A DNA stretch of 64,000 bases from assembly GCA_028279875.1 (NCBI GenBank), contig JANQMU010000094.1, positions 1 through 64,000 on the forward strand, read 5' to 3'. Below, piece by piece: positions 34,762 to 43,821 of the stretch (position 1 is the first letter of the stretch; every line of letters begins with the position of its first letter). A program made the translations under genes and the position numbers. This stretch comes from Rhizobiaceae bacterium. GTDB taxonomy: Bacteria > Pseudomonadota > Alphaproteobacteria > Rhizobiales > Rhizobiaceae. Below the pieces are notes generated by a model. The model worked only from the letters and a program-made list of their open reading frames with translations, searched no databases and had not been told where the DNA came from.

Positions 34762-34774
34762 CAATTATGGATTG
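34762..34774 (+). promoter_or_regulatory. Possible LysR binding site between lysR and glcD
   Basis: A short inverted repeat CAAT-N5-ATTG lies about 20 bases before the glcD start in the divergent intergenic region. LysR sites are often of the T-N11-A type with inverted arms, but this match is short and could be chance. Confidence 0.3.
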
Positions 34775-34793
34775 TTGCAAACCGGAGAGCCCG

Positions 34794-36290
34794 ATGACAT
34801 CGCCCGAAATGCCGGAACCCATCAAGGCCGTCATGCAGCGTCGCGACCGGATCGTTGCCGATCTGAAGACCATCGTCCCCGGCGAGGGCGTCGTCGACGC
34901 AACCAACGCGATGCGCGCCTTCGAGACTGACGGGCTCACCGCCTACCGGCAATTACCGCTGGTCGTCGTCCTGCCCGAAACCGTCAAACAGGTCTCCCGC
35001 ATTCTGAAATATTGCCAGGCCAACGGCATTCGCGTCGTGCCGCGCGGTTCGGGCACCTCGCTGTCGGGTGGCGCGCTGCCGCTCGAGGATGCCGTCCTGC
35101 TGGTCATGTCCCGTTTCAACAGGGTTCTCGACATCGATTATGCCAACCGCGTCGCGGTGGTGCAGCCGGGCGTCACCAATCTTGGCATCACCCATGCCGT
35201 GGAAGGCAGGGGCTTTTATTACGCGCCGGATCCATCATCGCAGATCGCCTGCTCGATCGGCGGCAATGTCGCGGAGAATGCCGGCGGCGTGCATTGCCTC
35301 AAATACGGCCTGACCACCAACAATGTGCTCGGCATCGAAATGGTGCTCATCAATGGCGACGTGGTGCGGCTCGGCGGCCGTCATCTCGACGCGGCGGGAT
35401 ATGACATTCTTGGCCTGATGACCGGGTCGGAAGGGCTGCTCGGTGTCGTCACGGAAGTCACCGTGCGCATTTTGCAGAAACCCGAAACCGCCCGCGCCAT
35501 GCTGGTCGGCTTTCCATCCAGCGAACAGGCCGGCCAGTGTGTCGCCGATATTATCGGCGCCGGCATCATTCCCGGCGGCATCGAAATGATGGACCGCCCG
35601 GCGATTCACGCGGCCGAGGATTTCGTCCATGCGGGCTATCCGCTCGATGTCGAGGCGCTGCTGATCGTCGAACTGGATGGTCCGGAAGCCGAGGTCGATC
35701 ATCTGATCGGCGAGGTCGGCGCCATCGCCGAAAAGAACGGCGCCGCCACGTCGCGCGTCTCGACGGACGAGGCGGAGCGCCAGACCTTCTGGGCCGGACG
35801 CAAGGCGGCCTTCCCTGCTGTCGGCCGCATTTCGCCCGACTATTTCTGCATGGACGGGACGATCCCGCGCAAGGCCCTGCCCGAGGTGCTGGCCGGCATG
35901 CGGCGCCTCTCCGAGCAATACGGGCTTGGCGTCGCCAATGTCTTCCATGCCGGCGACGGCAATCTGCATCCGCTGATCCTCTACGACGCCAACCGGCCGG
36001 GCGAATTGCAGAAGGCCGAGGAATTCGGCGCCGATATCCTGCGTCTGTGCGTCGAGGTCGGCGGCGTGCTGACCGGCGAACACGGCGTCGGCGTCGAAAA
36101 GCGCGATCTGATGGGCGCCATGTTCAATGAGGACGATCTCGACCAGCAGATCCGGGTCAAATGCGCCTTCGACGAGCAGCATCTGCTCAATCCCGGCAAG
36201 GTGTTTCCGCAATTGCGCCGCTGCGCCGAAATGGGACGCATGCACATCTCCGGCGGACAATTGCCGTTTCCCGACATACCGAGATTCTAG
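34794..36290 (+). CDS. glcD: Glycolate oxidase subunit GlcD (FAD-binding)
   Basis: 498 residues from the ATG at 34794, preceded by GGAGAG. It is the catalytic flavoprotein of glycolate oxidase, which turns glycolate into glyoxylate. The FAD-binding motif is VVPRGSGTSLSGGALP near residue 82, followed by SIGGNVAENAGGVHCLKYG near residue 154. The C-terminal domain ends with GEHGVGVEKRDLM. It is followed 4 bases later by glcE. Confidence 0.94.
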   Translation: MTSPEMPEPIKAVMQRRDRIVADLKTIVPGEGVVDATNAMRAFETDGLTAYRQLPLVVVLPETVKQVSRILKYCQANGIRVVPRGSGTSLSGGALPLEDAVLLVMSRFNRVLDIDYANRVAVVQPGVTNLGITHAVEGRGFYYAPDPSSQIACSIGGNVAENAGGVHCLKYGLTTNNVLGIEMVLINGDVVRLGGRHLDAAGYDILGLMTGSEGLLGVVTEVTVRILQKPETARAMLVGFPSSEQAGQCVADIIGAGIIPGGIEMMDRPAIHAAEDFVHAGYPLDVEALLIVELDGPEAEVDHLIGEVGAIAEKNGAATSRVSTDEAERQTFWAGRKAAFPAVGRISPDYFCMDGTIPRKALPEVLAGMRRLSEQYGLGVANVFHAGDGNLHPLILYDANRPGELQKAEEFGADILRLCVEVGGVLTGEHGVGVEKRDLMGAMFNEDDLDQQIRVKCAFDEQHLLNPGKVFPQLRRCAEMGRMHISGGQLPFPDIPRF

Positions 36291-36293
36291 GGC

Positions 36294-37565
36294 ATGGTGG
36301 ACGCGCCCACAGGCGAGGCGTTCCGGCCGACGGACGAAGGCGAGGTTCAGGACATCGTCCGCTGGGCCGTGTCGGAGCGTGCGCCGCTGGAGGTTGTCGG
36401 CCACGGGTCCAAGCGGGCGATTGGCCGGCCGCTGGAAGCGCCACAGAGGCTGAACCTCTCCGGCCTCGTCGGCGTGACGCTGTACGAGCCTGAGGAACTG
36501 GTGCTGACGGCAAGGGCCGGCACGCCACTGACCGAAATCGAAACCCTGCTCGCCGAAAACAACCAGGAACTGCAGTTCGAACCGATGGATTACCGGCCGC
36601 TGCTCGGCTGTCCCGATGCCGGCCGTGGGACGATCGGCGCGGTTCTGGCCACCAACCTATCCGGCCCGAGGCGCCTGAAATCCGGCGCCGCGCGGGATCA
36701 TATCCTCGGCATCCGCGCGGTGACCGGGCGCGGCGACATCATCAAATCGGGCGGCCGTGTGGTCAAGAACGTCACCGGCTATGACCTGTCGCGCGGCCTC
36801 GCCGGCTCCTGGGGCACGCTGGCGGTCTTCACCGAGGTGACCTTCAAGGTGCTGCCGCGCGCCGAGACCTCGGCGACGCTGGTCATAAGTGGCCTGAACG
36901 ACGCCGAAGCCGCCGAAGCGATGGCCGTTGCCATGGGCTCCGATGCCGAAGTGTCGTCGGCCGCCCACCTGCCGGAGAGCGTTCGCGGCCGCTTCCTCGA
37001 TGGCGGCCTGCCGCGCGGCGCGGCGACGGTTCTGCGGCTTGAAGGTTTCGCGCCTTCGGTCGATTACCGGGCCGAAAAACTGGCCGGCATGTTGCCCGGC
37101 CCCTGCGCCCGGCTGGATGATGAAACATCGCGCACGCTGTGGCGGGAAATCCGCGACGTCGCGCCCTTTTGCGACGGCGGCGAGCGCCCGGTCTGGCGGG
37201 TGTCGGTGGCGCCGTCGGTCGGTCATCAGTTGGTTGCCGCATTGCGATTGCGGGCCGGTGTCGACGCCTACTACGACTGGCAGGGCGGGCTGGTTTGGCT
37301 GCGCATGGAGGCCGAAGCGGAGGCGCCGCTGATCCGTGGGGCCATTGCGGCGCTCGGCGGCGGACACGCAACACTGGTGCGCGCCGATCGGCAGACCCGC
37401 CAAACCGTCCCTGTTTTCCAGCCCGAGGACGCCGCGCTGGCGGCGCTGACCGGAAGGCTGAAGACGCAGTTCGATCCACAGAAGATCCTCAATCCAGGTC
37501 GAATGAACGAGGGCGAAATGCTAGGGTCTGGCATCGACATCCAATCCCGGGAGAGTGACCCATGA
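36294..37565 (+). CDS. glcE: Glycolate oxidase subunit GlcE (FAD-binding)
   Basis: 423 residues. VVGHGSKRAIGRPLEAPQRL near residue 40 and GTIGAVLATNLSGPRRLKSG near residue 107 are GlcE motifs, with GGRVVKNVTGYDLSRGLAG near residue 151. It is the second flavin-binding subunit. Its stop overlaps the start of the small membrane protein gene that separates it from glcF. Confidence 0.93.
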   Translation: MVDAPTGEAFRPTDEGEVQDIVRWAVSERAPLEVVGHGSKRAIGRPLEAPQRLNLSGLVGVTLYEPEELVLTARAGTPLTEIETLLAENNQELQFEPMDYRPLLGCPDAGRGTIGAVLATNLSGPRRLKSGAARDHILGIRAVTGRGDIIKSGGRVVKNVTGYDLSRGLAGSWGTLAVFTEVTFKVLPRAETSATLVISGLNDAEAAEAMAVAMGSDAEVSSAAHLPESVRGRFLDGGLPRGAATVLRLEGFAPSVDYRAEKLAGMLPGPCARLDDETSRTLWREIRDVAPFCDGGERPVWRVSVAPSVGHQLVAALRLRAGVDAYYDWQGGLVWLRMEAEAEAPLIRGAIAALGGGHATLVRADRQTRQTVPVFQPEDAALAALTGRLKTQFDPQKILNPGRMNEGEMLGSGIDIQSRESDP

Positions 37566-37942
37566 GCAATCAGGAGCCGCAGGAGAATGAGCAGGGAGAA
37601 GTTTCCGGCTGGATCGAGCCGGGCCGGCAAAACGCACAGCTTGTCTACATCCTTTACCTCGTCAGCCTTGCCGTCGGCCTGACGGGGCTGGTCGGGCTTG
37701 TCTTTGCCTATATCAATCGCGGCAGCGCGGCGGCTTGGGTCGACACCCACTATACCTATGCCATCCGCACGTTCTGGATCGGCATCCTTTATTCCATCAT
37801 CTGCGTGCTGCTCGCCTTTATCGGCATCGGCTTTCTCCTGATGTTCGTCGTGCTGATCTGGTTCGTGATCCGCTGCATCAAGGGCCTGCAGGCAATAACG
37901 CGCAATCAGCCGATCGACAATCCGGAAACCTGGACGATCTAA
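37562..37942 (+). CDS. DUF4870-like small membrane protein within the glc operon
   Basis: 126 residues. A polar head of about 25 residues is followed by about three hydrophobic segments (LVYILYLVSLAVGLTGLVG, FWIGILYSIICVLLAFIGIG, LLMFVVLIWFVIRCI), the DUF4870 pattern. No function is known. Its ATG overlaps the glcE stop and it ends 23 bases before glcF, so it is part of the operon and may anchor or modulate the oxidase. That is inference. Confidence 0.82.
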   Translation: MSNQEPQENEQGEVSGWIEPGRQNAQLVYILYLVSLAVGLTGLVGLVFAYINRGSAAAWVDTHYTYAIRTFWIGILYSIICVLLAFIGIGFLLMFVVLIWFVIRCIKGLQAITRNQPIDNPETWTI

Positions 37943-37965
37943 CGCGATTATGGAGGCGCATGCGC

Positions 37966-39264
37966 ATGCAGACACATTTCTCGGCCGAACAGCTCGCCGA
38001 CAGCGGCGTTGCCGAGGCCGAAAGGATCCTGCGCAAATGCGTCCATTGCGGCTTTTGCACCGCCACCTGCCCGACCTATGTGACGCTCGGCAACGAGCTC
38101 GACAGCCCGCGCGGCCGGATCTACCTGATCAAGGACATGCTGGAGAACGGCCGGCCGGCGGATCGCGAGATCGTCACCCATATCGACCGCTGCCTGTCGT
38201 GCCTGGCCTGCATGACCACCTGCCCGTCGGGCGTGCATTACATGCATCTGGTCGATCACGCCCGCGCCCATATCGAAAAGACCTATCGCCGGCCTTTGAT
38301 GAACCGGCTGACCCGCGGCCTGCTGGCGCTGGTGCTGCCTTATCCAAGGCGCTTTCGCGCCGCCCTGCACCTCGCCCGCCTGGCCCGGCCGCTTGCGCCG
38401 GTCTTCAGGGCCATGCCAGGCCTCAAGCCGATGGCGGCAATGCTCGCCCTGGCGCCCCGAAGGGTTGCCCCGGCGGGCGGCGGTCCGGCGACACATCCGC
38501 CGACGACTGAACGCAGGGGCCGTGTCGCCATCCTCACCGGCTGCGCCCAGCCGGTGCTCGAGCCGGAGACCAACGCCGCCGCGGTCCGGCTTCTCAACCG
38601 GCTGGGCATCGAGGTGGTTGCGCCGCCCGGCGAAGTCTGCTGCGGGTCCCTCGTCCATCACATGGGCCGTGAGGACCAGGCGCTCGCCGCTGCGCGGCAG
38701 AACATCGACATCTGGATGCGGGAGATCGATCGGGACGGCCTCGATGCCATCATCATCACCGCGTCGGGCTGCGGCACCACCATCAAGGATTACGGCTACA
38801 TGCTGCGCGATGATCCGGCCTATGCCGAAAAGGCGGCCAATGTCTCGGCGCTGGCAAAAGACGTCACCGAATATCTGGCAACCCTCGACCTGCCGCCACC
38901 GGCACATGCGCCGGGGCTGACCGTCGCCTATCATTCCGCCTGCTCCATGCAGCACGGCCAGAAGATCACCCGCCAGCCGAAGGACCTGCTCAAGGCAGCC
39001 GGTTTCACGGTGGTCGACCCCGCCGAAGGCCATCTGTGCTGCGGCTCCGCCGGCACCTACAACATCATGCAGCCCGACATCGCCGACACGCTGCGCGACC
39101 GCAAGGTCCGCAACGTTGAAGCCACCGGCGCCGACCTCGTCGCCGCCGGCAATATCGGCTGCATCACGCAAATCGGGACGGCAAGCGCCCTGCCGGTGGT
39201 CCACACCATTAAACTGCTGGATTGGGCCCACGGCGGGCCGAAGCCGCATGAGTTGGGGAACTGA
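37966..39264 (+). CDS. glcF: Glycolate oxidase iron-sulfur subunit GlcF
   Basis: 432 residues from the ATG at 37966; an ATG at 37960 is also possible. GGAGG lies 9 bases upstream of the chosen start. Two ferredoxin-type clusters are CVHCGFCTATCP near residue 21 and CLSCLACMTTCPSG near residue 71, followed by two CCG-type cysteine-rich domains (GEVCCGSL and GHLCCGSAG). It carries electrons from the GlcDE flavins to the quinone pool. Confidence 0.94.
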   Translation: MQTHFSAEQLADSGVAEAERILRKCVHCGFCTATCPTYVTLGNELDSPRGRIYLIKDMLENGRPADREIVTHIDRCLSCLACMTTCPSGVHYMHLVDHARAHIEKTYRRPLMNRLTRGLLALVLPYPRRFRAALHLARLARPLAPVFRAMPGLKPMAAMLALAPRRVAPAGGGPATHPPTTERRGRVAILTGCAQPVLEPETNAAAVRLLNRLGIEVVAPPGEVCCGSLVHHMGREDQALAAARQNIDIWMREIDRDGLDAIIITASGCGTTIKDYGYMLRDDPAYAEKAANVSALAKDVTEYLATLDLPPPAHAPGLTVAYHSACSMQHGQKITRQPKDLLKAAGFTVVDPAEGHLCCGSAGTYNIMQPDIADTLRDRKVRNVEATGADLVAAGNIGCITQIGTASALPVVHTIKLLDWAHGGPKPHELGN

Positions 39265-39325
39265 CTCGCCTCTAAAGGTGGCGCGCGCATCCAAGATAAA
39301 ACGCCTGAACAAACTTTCTCACCTA

Positions 39326-39346
39326 TATGTCGCAAATGGCGACATA
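39326..39346 (+). promoter_or_regulatory. Operator of the RelE/XRE toxin-antitoxin module
   Basis: A perfect inverted repeat TATGTCGC-N5-GCGACATA in the leader of the toxin gene, 39 bases before its start. A further AGTCGC half-site follows at 39361. It is the probable binding site of the XRE antitoxin. Confidence 0.65.
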
Positions 39347-39385
39347 AAACTAGAAAAACAAGTCGCTATATGCTACACAATAGTC

Positions 39386-39640
39386 ATGATGCGGATAACA
39401 TATTCCAAGGCTGCCTACAGAGCCCTCAAAAGCATGCCGGCGAATTGGAGTAAACGTATTCGCGACAAGATCAACGCTTATGCAAGAGACCCTGTGAGTC
39501 AGGCCAACAATGTTAGGAGGCTTCGGGGCAGTACGCGAATTCGACTGCGTGTTGGTGATTGGAGAGTGATTATGAATGACGAAGGAAGTGTCCTCCTTGT
39601 CGACAAGATCAGTCCACGCGGAGGGGCTTACCGACGCTAA
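39386..39640 (+). CDS. RelE/ParE family toxin
   Basis: 84 residues from ATG-ATG at 39386. The fold is recognisable from ITYSKAAYRALKSMPANWSKRIRDKI at the start and RIRLRVGDWRVIM with LLVDKISPRGGAYRR at the end. RelE proteins cut mRNA on the ribosome; ParE relatives act on gyrase. The arginine-rich core and the XRE partner favour the RelE side. The gene precedes its antitoxin, 22 bases away. Confidence 0.88.
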   Translation: MMRITYSKAAYRALKSMPANWSKRIRDKINAYARDPVSQANNVRRLRGSTRIRLRVGDWRVIMNDEGSVLLVDKISPRGGAYRR

Positions 39641-39662
39641 CCAGACAGGAATCGGAGCAACG

Positions 39663-40034
39663 ATGAACAAGATAAGTGTCACTTCACTGACCCTTCCCGG
39701 CCTCAAAGAACGTTATGTCATCATGCCGGAAAAGGAATTCGAAGCGATGCAGGACGCAATCGACAATGCCGAGGCGAGCGTCATCGAAGCGCGCATCGCG
39801 GCTGGTGAGGAAACCTATCCCGGCGAGTTGGTCGACGCCATACTCGATGGTGCGAATCCGGTTGCCGCCTTCCGAAAATGGCGTGGCCTGACCGCGCAGG
39901 ACTTGGCAAGGAAGGCTAATCTCTCTCGCTCCTATGTCACCGAGATAGAAACCGGGAAGAAAGATGGCTCAGCGAAGGCGCTCAAAGCCATCGCCAATGC
40001 CTTGAGTGTCGGTCTGGACGATCTGGTAGACTGA
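39663..40034 (+). CDS. XRE-family antitoxin
   Basis: 123 residues. A short N-terminal segment with a PHD/RelB-like look (RYVIMPEKEFEAMQDAIDNAE) probably wraps the toxin. The C-terminal helix-turn-helix is LTAQDLARKANLSRSYVTEIETG. It should bind the palindrome at 39326-39346 and repress the module. Confidence 0.88.
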   Translation: MNKISVTSLTLPGLKERYVIMPEKEFEAMQDAIDNAEASVIEARIAAGEETYPGELVDAILDGANPVAAFRKWRGLTAQDLARKANLSRSYVTEIETGKKDGSAKALKAIANALSVGLDDLVD

Positions 40035-40148
40035 TCGGCACTTGCAGGATCTGTCCGCAGCAGAGCGATTGCCGGTCCTCTGGCTGTTGTTCGATCGGCA
40101 TTTCCTAACCTGTGAACACTGACCCTGTCCGCCGCCCTTTCGCAGCGC

Positions 40149-40176
40149 TTGAACATTGCAAGCTGCAACGGATAGT
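40149..40176 (+). promoter_or_regulatory. Possible promoter with inverted repeat before the SnoaL-like gene
   Basis: TTGAAC at 40149 and GATAGT at 40171 are separated by 16 bases and resemble a sigma-70 promoter. An inverted repeat TTGCA-N3-TGCAA at 40156-40168 lies in the spacer. The assignment is tentative. Confidence 0.3.
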
Positions 40177-40218
40177 ATAGTAGGCGTTCAAGACACAACC
40201 CAAAACAACAGCGTTTAC

Positions 40219-40635
40219 ATGACCGAAGAAAAAAGAAATGTCGAGATCCTGAGAAACACCTATGCCGCCTGGCACCGGACCAAGGGGGATCCCCATGTCT
40301 GGCTCGATATCCTTGCCGACGAGATCGCGTGGGGGTCGCTGGCCGATGGCCGGCCGGGCATGGAGTTCACCCGGCCGCGCGCCACCCGGGACGAGGTTCT
40401 GGGTTATTTCGAGGGACTTGCCGCCGACTGGTCGATGGAGTTTTACCACGTCAACGAGTTCGTCGCCCAGGGCGGGCGCGTCGTGGCGCTCGGCGAGTGT
40501 TCCTGGACCTACCGCAGGACCGGCAAGACGGTTACCATCCCGAAGGTCGATGTCTGGATGTTCGAGAACGGCAAGGTGACCCAGTTCATGGAACACTATG
40601 ATACCCAGACAGCGCTTCAGGCGACGCAGGCGTAG
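40219..40635 (+). CDS. SnoaL-like (NTF2 fold) protein
   Basis: 138 residues from the ATG at 40219. The pattern of an N-terminal helix (ILRNTYAAWH), a strand and loop (ILADEIAWG), then three strands ending TIPKVDVWMFENGKVTQFMEHYD is that of SnoaL/ketosteroid-isomerase-like proteins. Such folds serve as small isomerases, hydrolases or binding proteins; the role here is unknown. Confidence 0.82.
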   Translation: MTEEKRNVEILRNTYAAWHRTKGDPHVWLDILADEIAWGSLADGRPGMEFTRPRATRDEVLGYFEGLAADWSMEFYHVNEFVAQGGRVVALGECSWTYRRTGKTVTIPKVDVWMFENGKVTQFMEHYDTQTALQATQA

Positions 40636-40750
40636 CCGCCATTTCGTTGCGCGGTTGACCCGACGGTTGTTTTTCGGGTTTATTACGGCACTTGCTGACG
40701 GGACCGGCGCGATGGCGCGTCACGGCCGGATTTGAACGGCGGAGGTTGAC

Positions 40751-41395
40751 ATGGACAGGCGCGAATTCCTTTCAGGCGCAGTGGCCGCGACGGCCGGCAT
40801 TGCGGCGCCCTTTGTGTGGTCCGGCGGGGCGGCCGCGCAATCCAGAAACAAATATTTCAAGGGAACGACCACCGATAACGGGTTTCGTTTCAGGAGCACC
40901 AATTTCAACGCCATCGAGCCGCGCTGGCGCCGCCAGATGGTGAAATATTTCTCCGATGAGCCGGAAGGCACCGTGGTCATCGATACCCGCCACCATTATC
41001 TTTACTGGATCTGGGAGAACAACACGGCGCTGCGCTATGGCGTCGGCGTCGGGCGCGAGGGGTTCCAGTGGTTCGGGCGCGCCAATATCGCCCGCAAGGC
41101 GCGCTGGCCGAAATGGACGCCGCCCGCGGAAATGCGCAAGCGTCAGCCCGAATTGCCGGAATTCATGGAGGGCGGCCCCAACAACCCGCTCGGCCCCCGG
41201 GCGCTCTATCTTCACAGCGTCAAGGGCGGCGACACCGGCTACCGGCTGCACGGGACGACGGCGCCCTGGTCGATCGGCACCGATGCCTCGTCCGGCTGCA
41301 TCCGCATGTTCAACGAGGATGCCATCGATCTCTATCGGCGCTGCCCGATCGGTACGGCCGTGCTGGTTCTGGAACATATCAGCGATCGGGCATAG
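40751..41395 (+). CDS. L,D-transpeptidase (YkuD domain), probably Tat-exported
   Basis: 214 residues. The N-terminus has a twin-arginine signal (DRREFLSGAVAATAG) and a likely cleavage after AAA. The catalytic YkuD motif HGTTAPWSIGTDASSGCIRM near residue 163 contains the His and Cys. The enzyme forms 3-3 cross-links in peptidoglycan or links lipoproteins to it. Two paralogues with Sec signals are at 57334 and 58405. An OmpA-type lipoprotein gene follows. Confidence 0.93.
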   Translation: MDRREFLSGAVAATAGIAAPFVWSGGAAAQSRNKYFKGTTTDNGFRFRSTNFNAIEPRWRRQMVKYFSDEPEGTVVIDTRHHYLYWIWENNTALRYGVGVGREGFQWFGRANIARKARWPKWTPPAEMRKRQPELPEFMEGGPNNPLGPRALYLHSVKGGDTGYRLHGTTAPWSIGTDASSGCIRMFNEDAIDLYRRCPIGTAVLVLEHISDRA

Positions 41396-41428
41396 GCGGC
41401 GCCGTATGGGCGCCGAGGGGGGAAGAGC

Positions 41429-41974
41429 ATGATTGGCATACGCCAGACGATCGCGGTCACCGGCCTGGTGGCGCTTGGCCTGCTGGCCGCCGGCTGCACG
41501 GGCAGCGGCGGGTCGGCATTTTCATCCGCGGTCACCGGCGCGACCGACGATCCGGCCACCGGATTCGCCAAGATCAGCGGCGGCAGCGAGGAGGATTTCA
41601 TCCTCTCGGTCGGCCGCCGCGTCTATTTCAGCGCCGGCTCGGCCAATCTCAATGATGTGGCGCGCGAAACGCTCGACCTGCAGGCGGCATGGCTGAACAA
41701 ACATCCCCGATGGCTGATCAAGATCCAGGGCCATGCCGATGATCGGGGCAGCGACAATGTAGCGCTGTCCGACCAGCGGGCCGAGGCGGTCCGGGATTAT
41801 CTGGCCACCAAGGGCGTCAATCCGCAGCGCATGTGGGTTCAGGGCTACGGCACCAAGCGCAAGGTGCGCGACTGCGCGGAGGTGTCCTGCAAGGCACAGA
41901 ACCGGCGCGTCGTGGTCAATCTACGCACCCGGTTCGACGATGCCGCCCCGCAGGCAAAGGCCACCCAGGGATAG
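41429..41974 (+). CDS. OmpA/Pal-like lipoprotein
   Basis: 181 residues with a lipoprotein signal ending in LLAAGC (Cys23 probably acylated). The C-terminal OmpA-like domain (about 60-165) has WLIKIQGHADDRGSDNVALS and RAEAVRDYLATKGV, which bind peptidoglycan. It anchors the outer membrane to the wall and fits with the L,D-transpeptidase gene just upstream. Confidence 0.9.
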   Translation: MIGIRQTIAVTGLVALGLLAAGCTGSGGSAFSSAVTGATDDPATGFAKISGGSEEDFILSVGRRVYFSAGSANLNDVARETLDLQAAWLNKHPRWLIKIQGHADDRGSDNVALSDQRAEAVRDYLATKGVNPQRMWVQGYGTKRKVRDCAEVSCKAQNRRVVVNLRTRFDDAAPQAKATQG

Positions 41975-42001
41975 GTTTGGTTTGGCGCGACCTGTCGGCG
42001 G

Positions 42002-43717
42002 TCAGTGCGATTCCCGCGGCACGGCCGCGCCGCGGCGGCCGACCAGGAAGTCCAGATCGGCGCCCCTGTCGGCCTGCAGCACGTGGTTCACATAAAGCGA
42101 TTGATAGCCTGAGAGCGCTGCCGTTGCGGGCGGGCGCCACTTGGCCTTGCGGCGCGCAAGTTCCGCCTCGTCGACATGTAGTTCCAGCCGGCGGGCCGCG
42201 ACATCGAGCGTGATTTCGTCGCCATCGCGCACCAGCGCCAGCGGGCCGCCAAGCGCCGCTTCCGGCGCTGCATGCAGCACCACGGTCCCAAAGGCCGTGC
42301 CGGACATGCGGGCATCGGAAATGCGCACCATGTCGCGCACGCCCTGGGCGAGCAGCTTGGCCGGGATGCCCATATTGCCGACCTCGGCCATGCCGGGATA
42401 GCCCTTCGGGCCGCAATTCTTGAGCACCAGAACGCTGTCGGCGGTCACCGGCAGGTCCGGATCGTCGACGCGCGCCTTGTAGTCCTCGATGGTCTCGAAA
42501 ACGACGGCCGGGCCGCGATGGCGCGCCAGGCCGGGTGTGACGGCGGATGGCTTGATCACCGCGCCCCGCGGCGCGAGGTTGCCGCGCAGCACGGCCACGC
42601 CGCCATGGGCCGTCAGCGCCTCGCCTTCGGTGCGGATCACATCCGGATTGAAGTTTTCCGCCTTCGACACCTGCTCGGCCAGCGTCGTGCCGGAAACCGT
42701 CCGGGCGGCGCGCAGCAGGCCGCGGTCATCGAGATATTTGAGCACCACCGGCAAGCCGCCGGCATAATAGAAATCCTCCATCAGATAGCGCCCGGATGGC
42801 TGCAGATTGACGATGGTCGGCACGTCACGGCCGATCCTGTCCCAGTCTTCCAGCGTCAGTTCGATCTCCATGCGTCCGGCGATGGCGATCAGGTGAATGA
42901 GCGCATTGGTCGAACCGCCGATGGCGGCATTGGCGGCAATGGCGTTCTCGAATGATGCGCGGGTGACGATATCGGACGGTTTGGTATCGGTCTTGACCAG
43001 ATCGACGATGCGCCGTCCGGCAAACTGCGCCAATGCGCGGCGGCGCGAATCCACCGCCGGCGTCGCGGCGTTCTGGGGCAGGGCGAGGCCCAGCACCTCC
43101 ATCATGCTGGCCATGGTCGAAGCGGTGCCCATCGTCATGCAGTGGCCCGGACTGCGCGACATGTCCTGTTCGGCGGCTATGAAATCGTCCATCGACATTG
43201 CCCCCGCGCGCACATCCTCCGACATCCGCCACACCGCCGTTCCCGAACCGATGTCGCATCCCCGGTGCTTGCCGTTGAGCATCGGCCCGCCGGAGACCAC
43301 GACGGTCGGCAGGTCGCAGCTCGCAGCGCCCATCACCAGGGCCGGTGTGGTCTTGTCGCATCCGACCATCAGAACGACGCCGTCGATCGGGTTGGCGCGA
43401 ATGGATTCCTCCACTTCCATTGCCGCGAGGTTGCGGAACAGCATCGCCGTCGGGCGCATATTGCTTTCGCCCAGCGACATGGCGGGAAACTCGAACGGCA
43501 CGCCGCCGGATTCCAAAACGCCGCGCTTCACCCGCTCCGCCAGGTCCCGCAGATGGGCGTTGCACGGCGTCAGTTCCGACCAGGTGTTGCAGATGCCGAT
43601 CACCGGCCGCCCGTCAAAGGCATCGGGCACAATGCCCTGGTTCAGCATCCACGACCGGTGCAGGGTGGCGTCCTTGCCGGTGCCGCCGAACCACTGTTGG
43701 GACCGCAGTTTCTTCAT
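42002..43717 (-). CDS. IlvD/Edd family sugar-acid dehydratase, arabinonate type
   Basis: 571 residues. Iron-sulfur cysteines are in GICNTWSELTPCN, MVGCDKTTPALVMGAASCD and NGKHRGCDIGSG. The sequence looks much closer to L-arabinonate dehydratases than to dihydroxy-acid dehydratase IlvD: the LRSQQWFGGT start, GGPMLNGKHRG, and MSGTAFGTVVLHAAPEAALGGPLALV near the end. It probably dehydrates an aldonic acid to the 2-keto-3-deoxy acid. The nearby sugar ABC transporter, GH2 enzyme and SDR dehydrogenase support that. The exact sugar is inference. Confidence 0.85.
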   Translation of the reverse strand: MKKLRSQQWFGGTGKDATLHRSWMLNQGIVPDAFDGRPVIGICNTWSELTPCNAHLRDLAERVKRGVLESGGVPFEFPAMSLGESNMRPTAMLFRNLAAMEVEESIRANPIDGVVLMVGCDKTTPALVMGAASCDLPTVVVSGGPMLNGKHRGCDIGSGTAVWRMSEDVRAGAMSMDDFIAAEQDMSRSPGHCMTMGTASTMASMMEVLGLALPQNAATPAVDSRRRALAQFAGRRIVDLVKTDTKPSDIVTRASFENAIAANAAIGGSTNALIHLIAIAGRMEIELTLEDWDRIGRDVPTIVNLQPSGRYLMEDFYYAGGLPVVLKYLDDRGLLRAARTVSGTTLAEQVSKAENFNPDVIRTEGEALTAHGGVAVLRGNLAPRGAVIKPSAVTPGLARHRGPAVVFETIEDYKARVDDPDLPVTADSVLVLKNCGPKGYPGMAEVGNMGIPAKLLAQGVRDMVRISDARMSGTAFGTVVLHAAPEAALGGPLALVRDGDEITLDVAARRLELHVDEAELARRKAKWRPPATAALSGYQSLYVNHVLQADRGADLDFLVGRRGAAVPRESH

Positions 43718-43821
43718 CTCGGCCGACCCGGCCTATCTGCCATCAAATGATCCAATCCGATTGCAATGCGTTCCTGTTGTTGTCTGTCTCGTGCCGTTTC
43801 GCTTCCAATACCAACCGTTGC

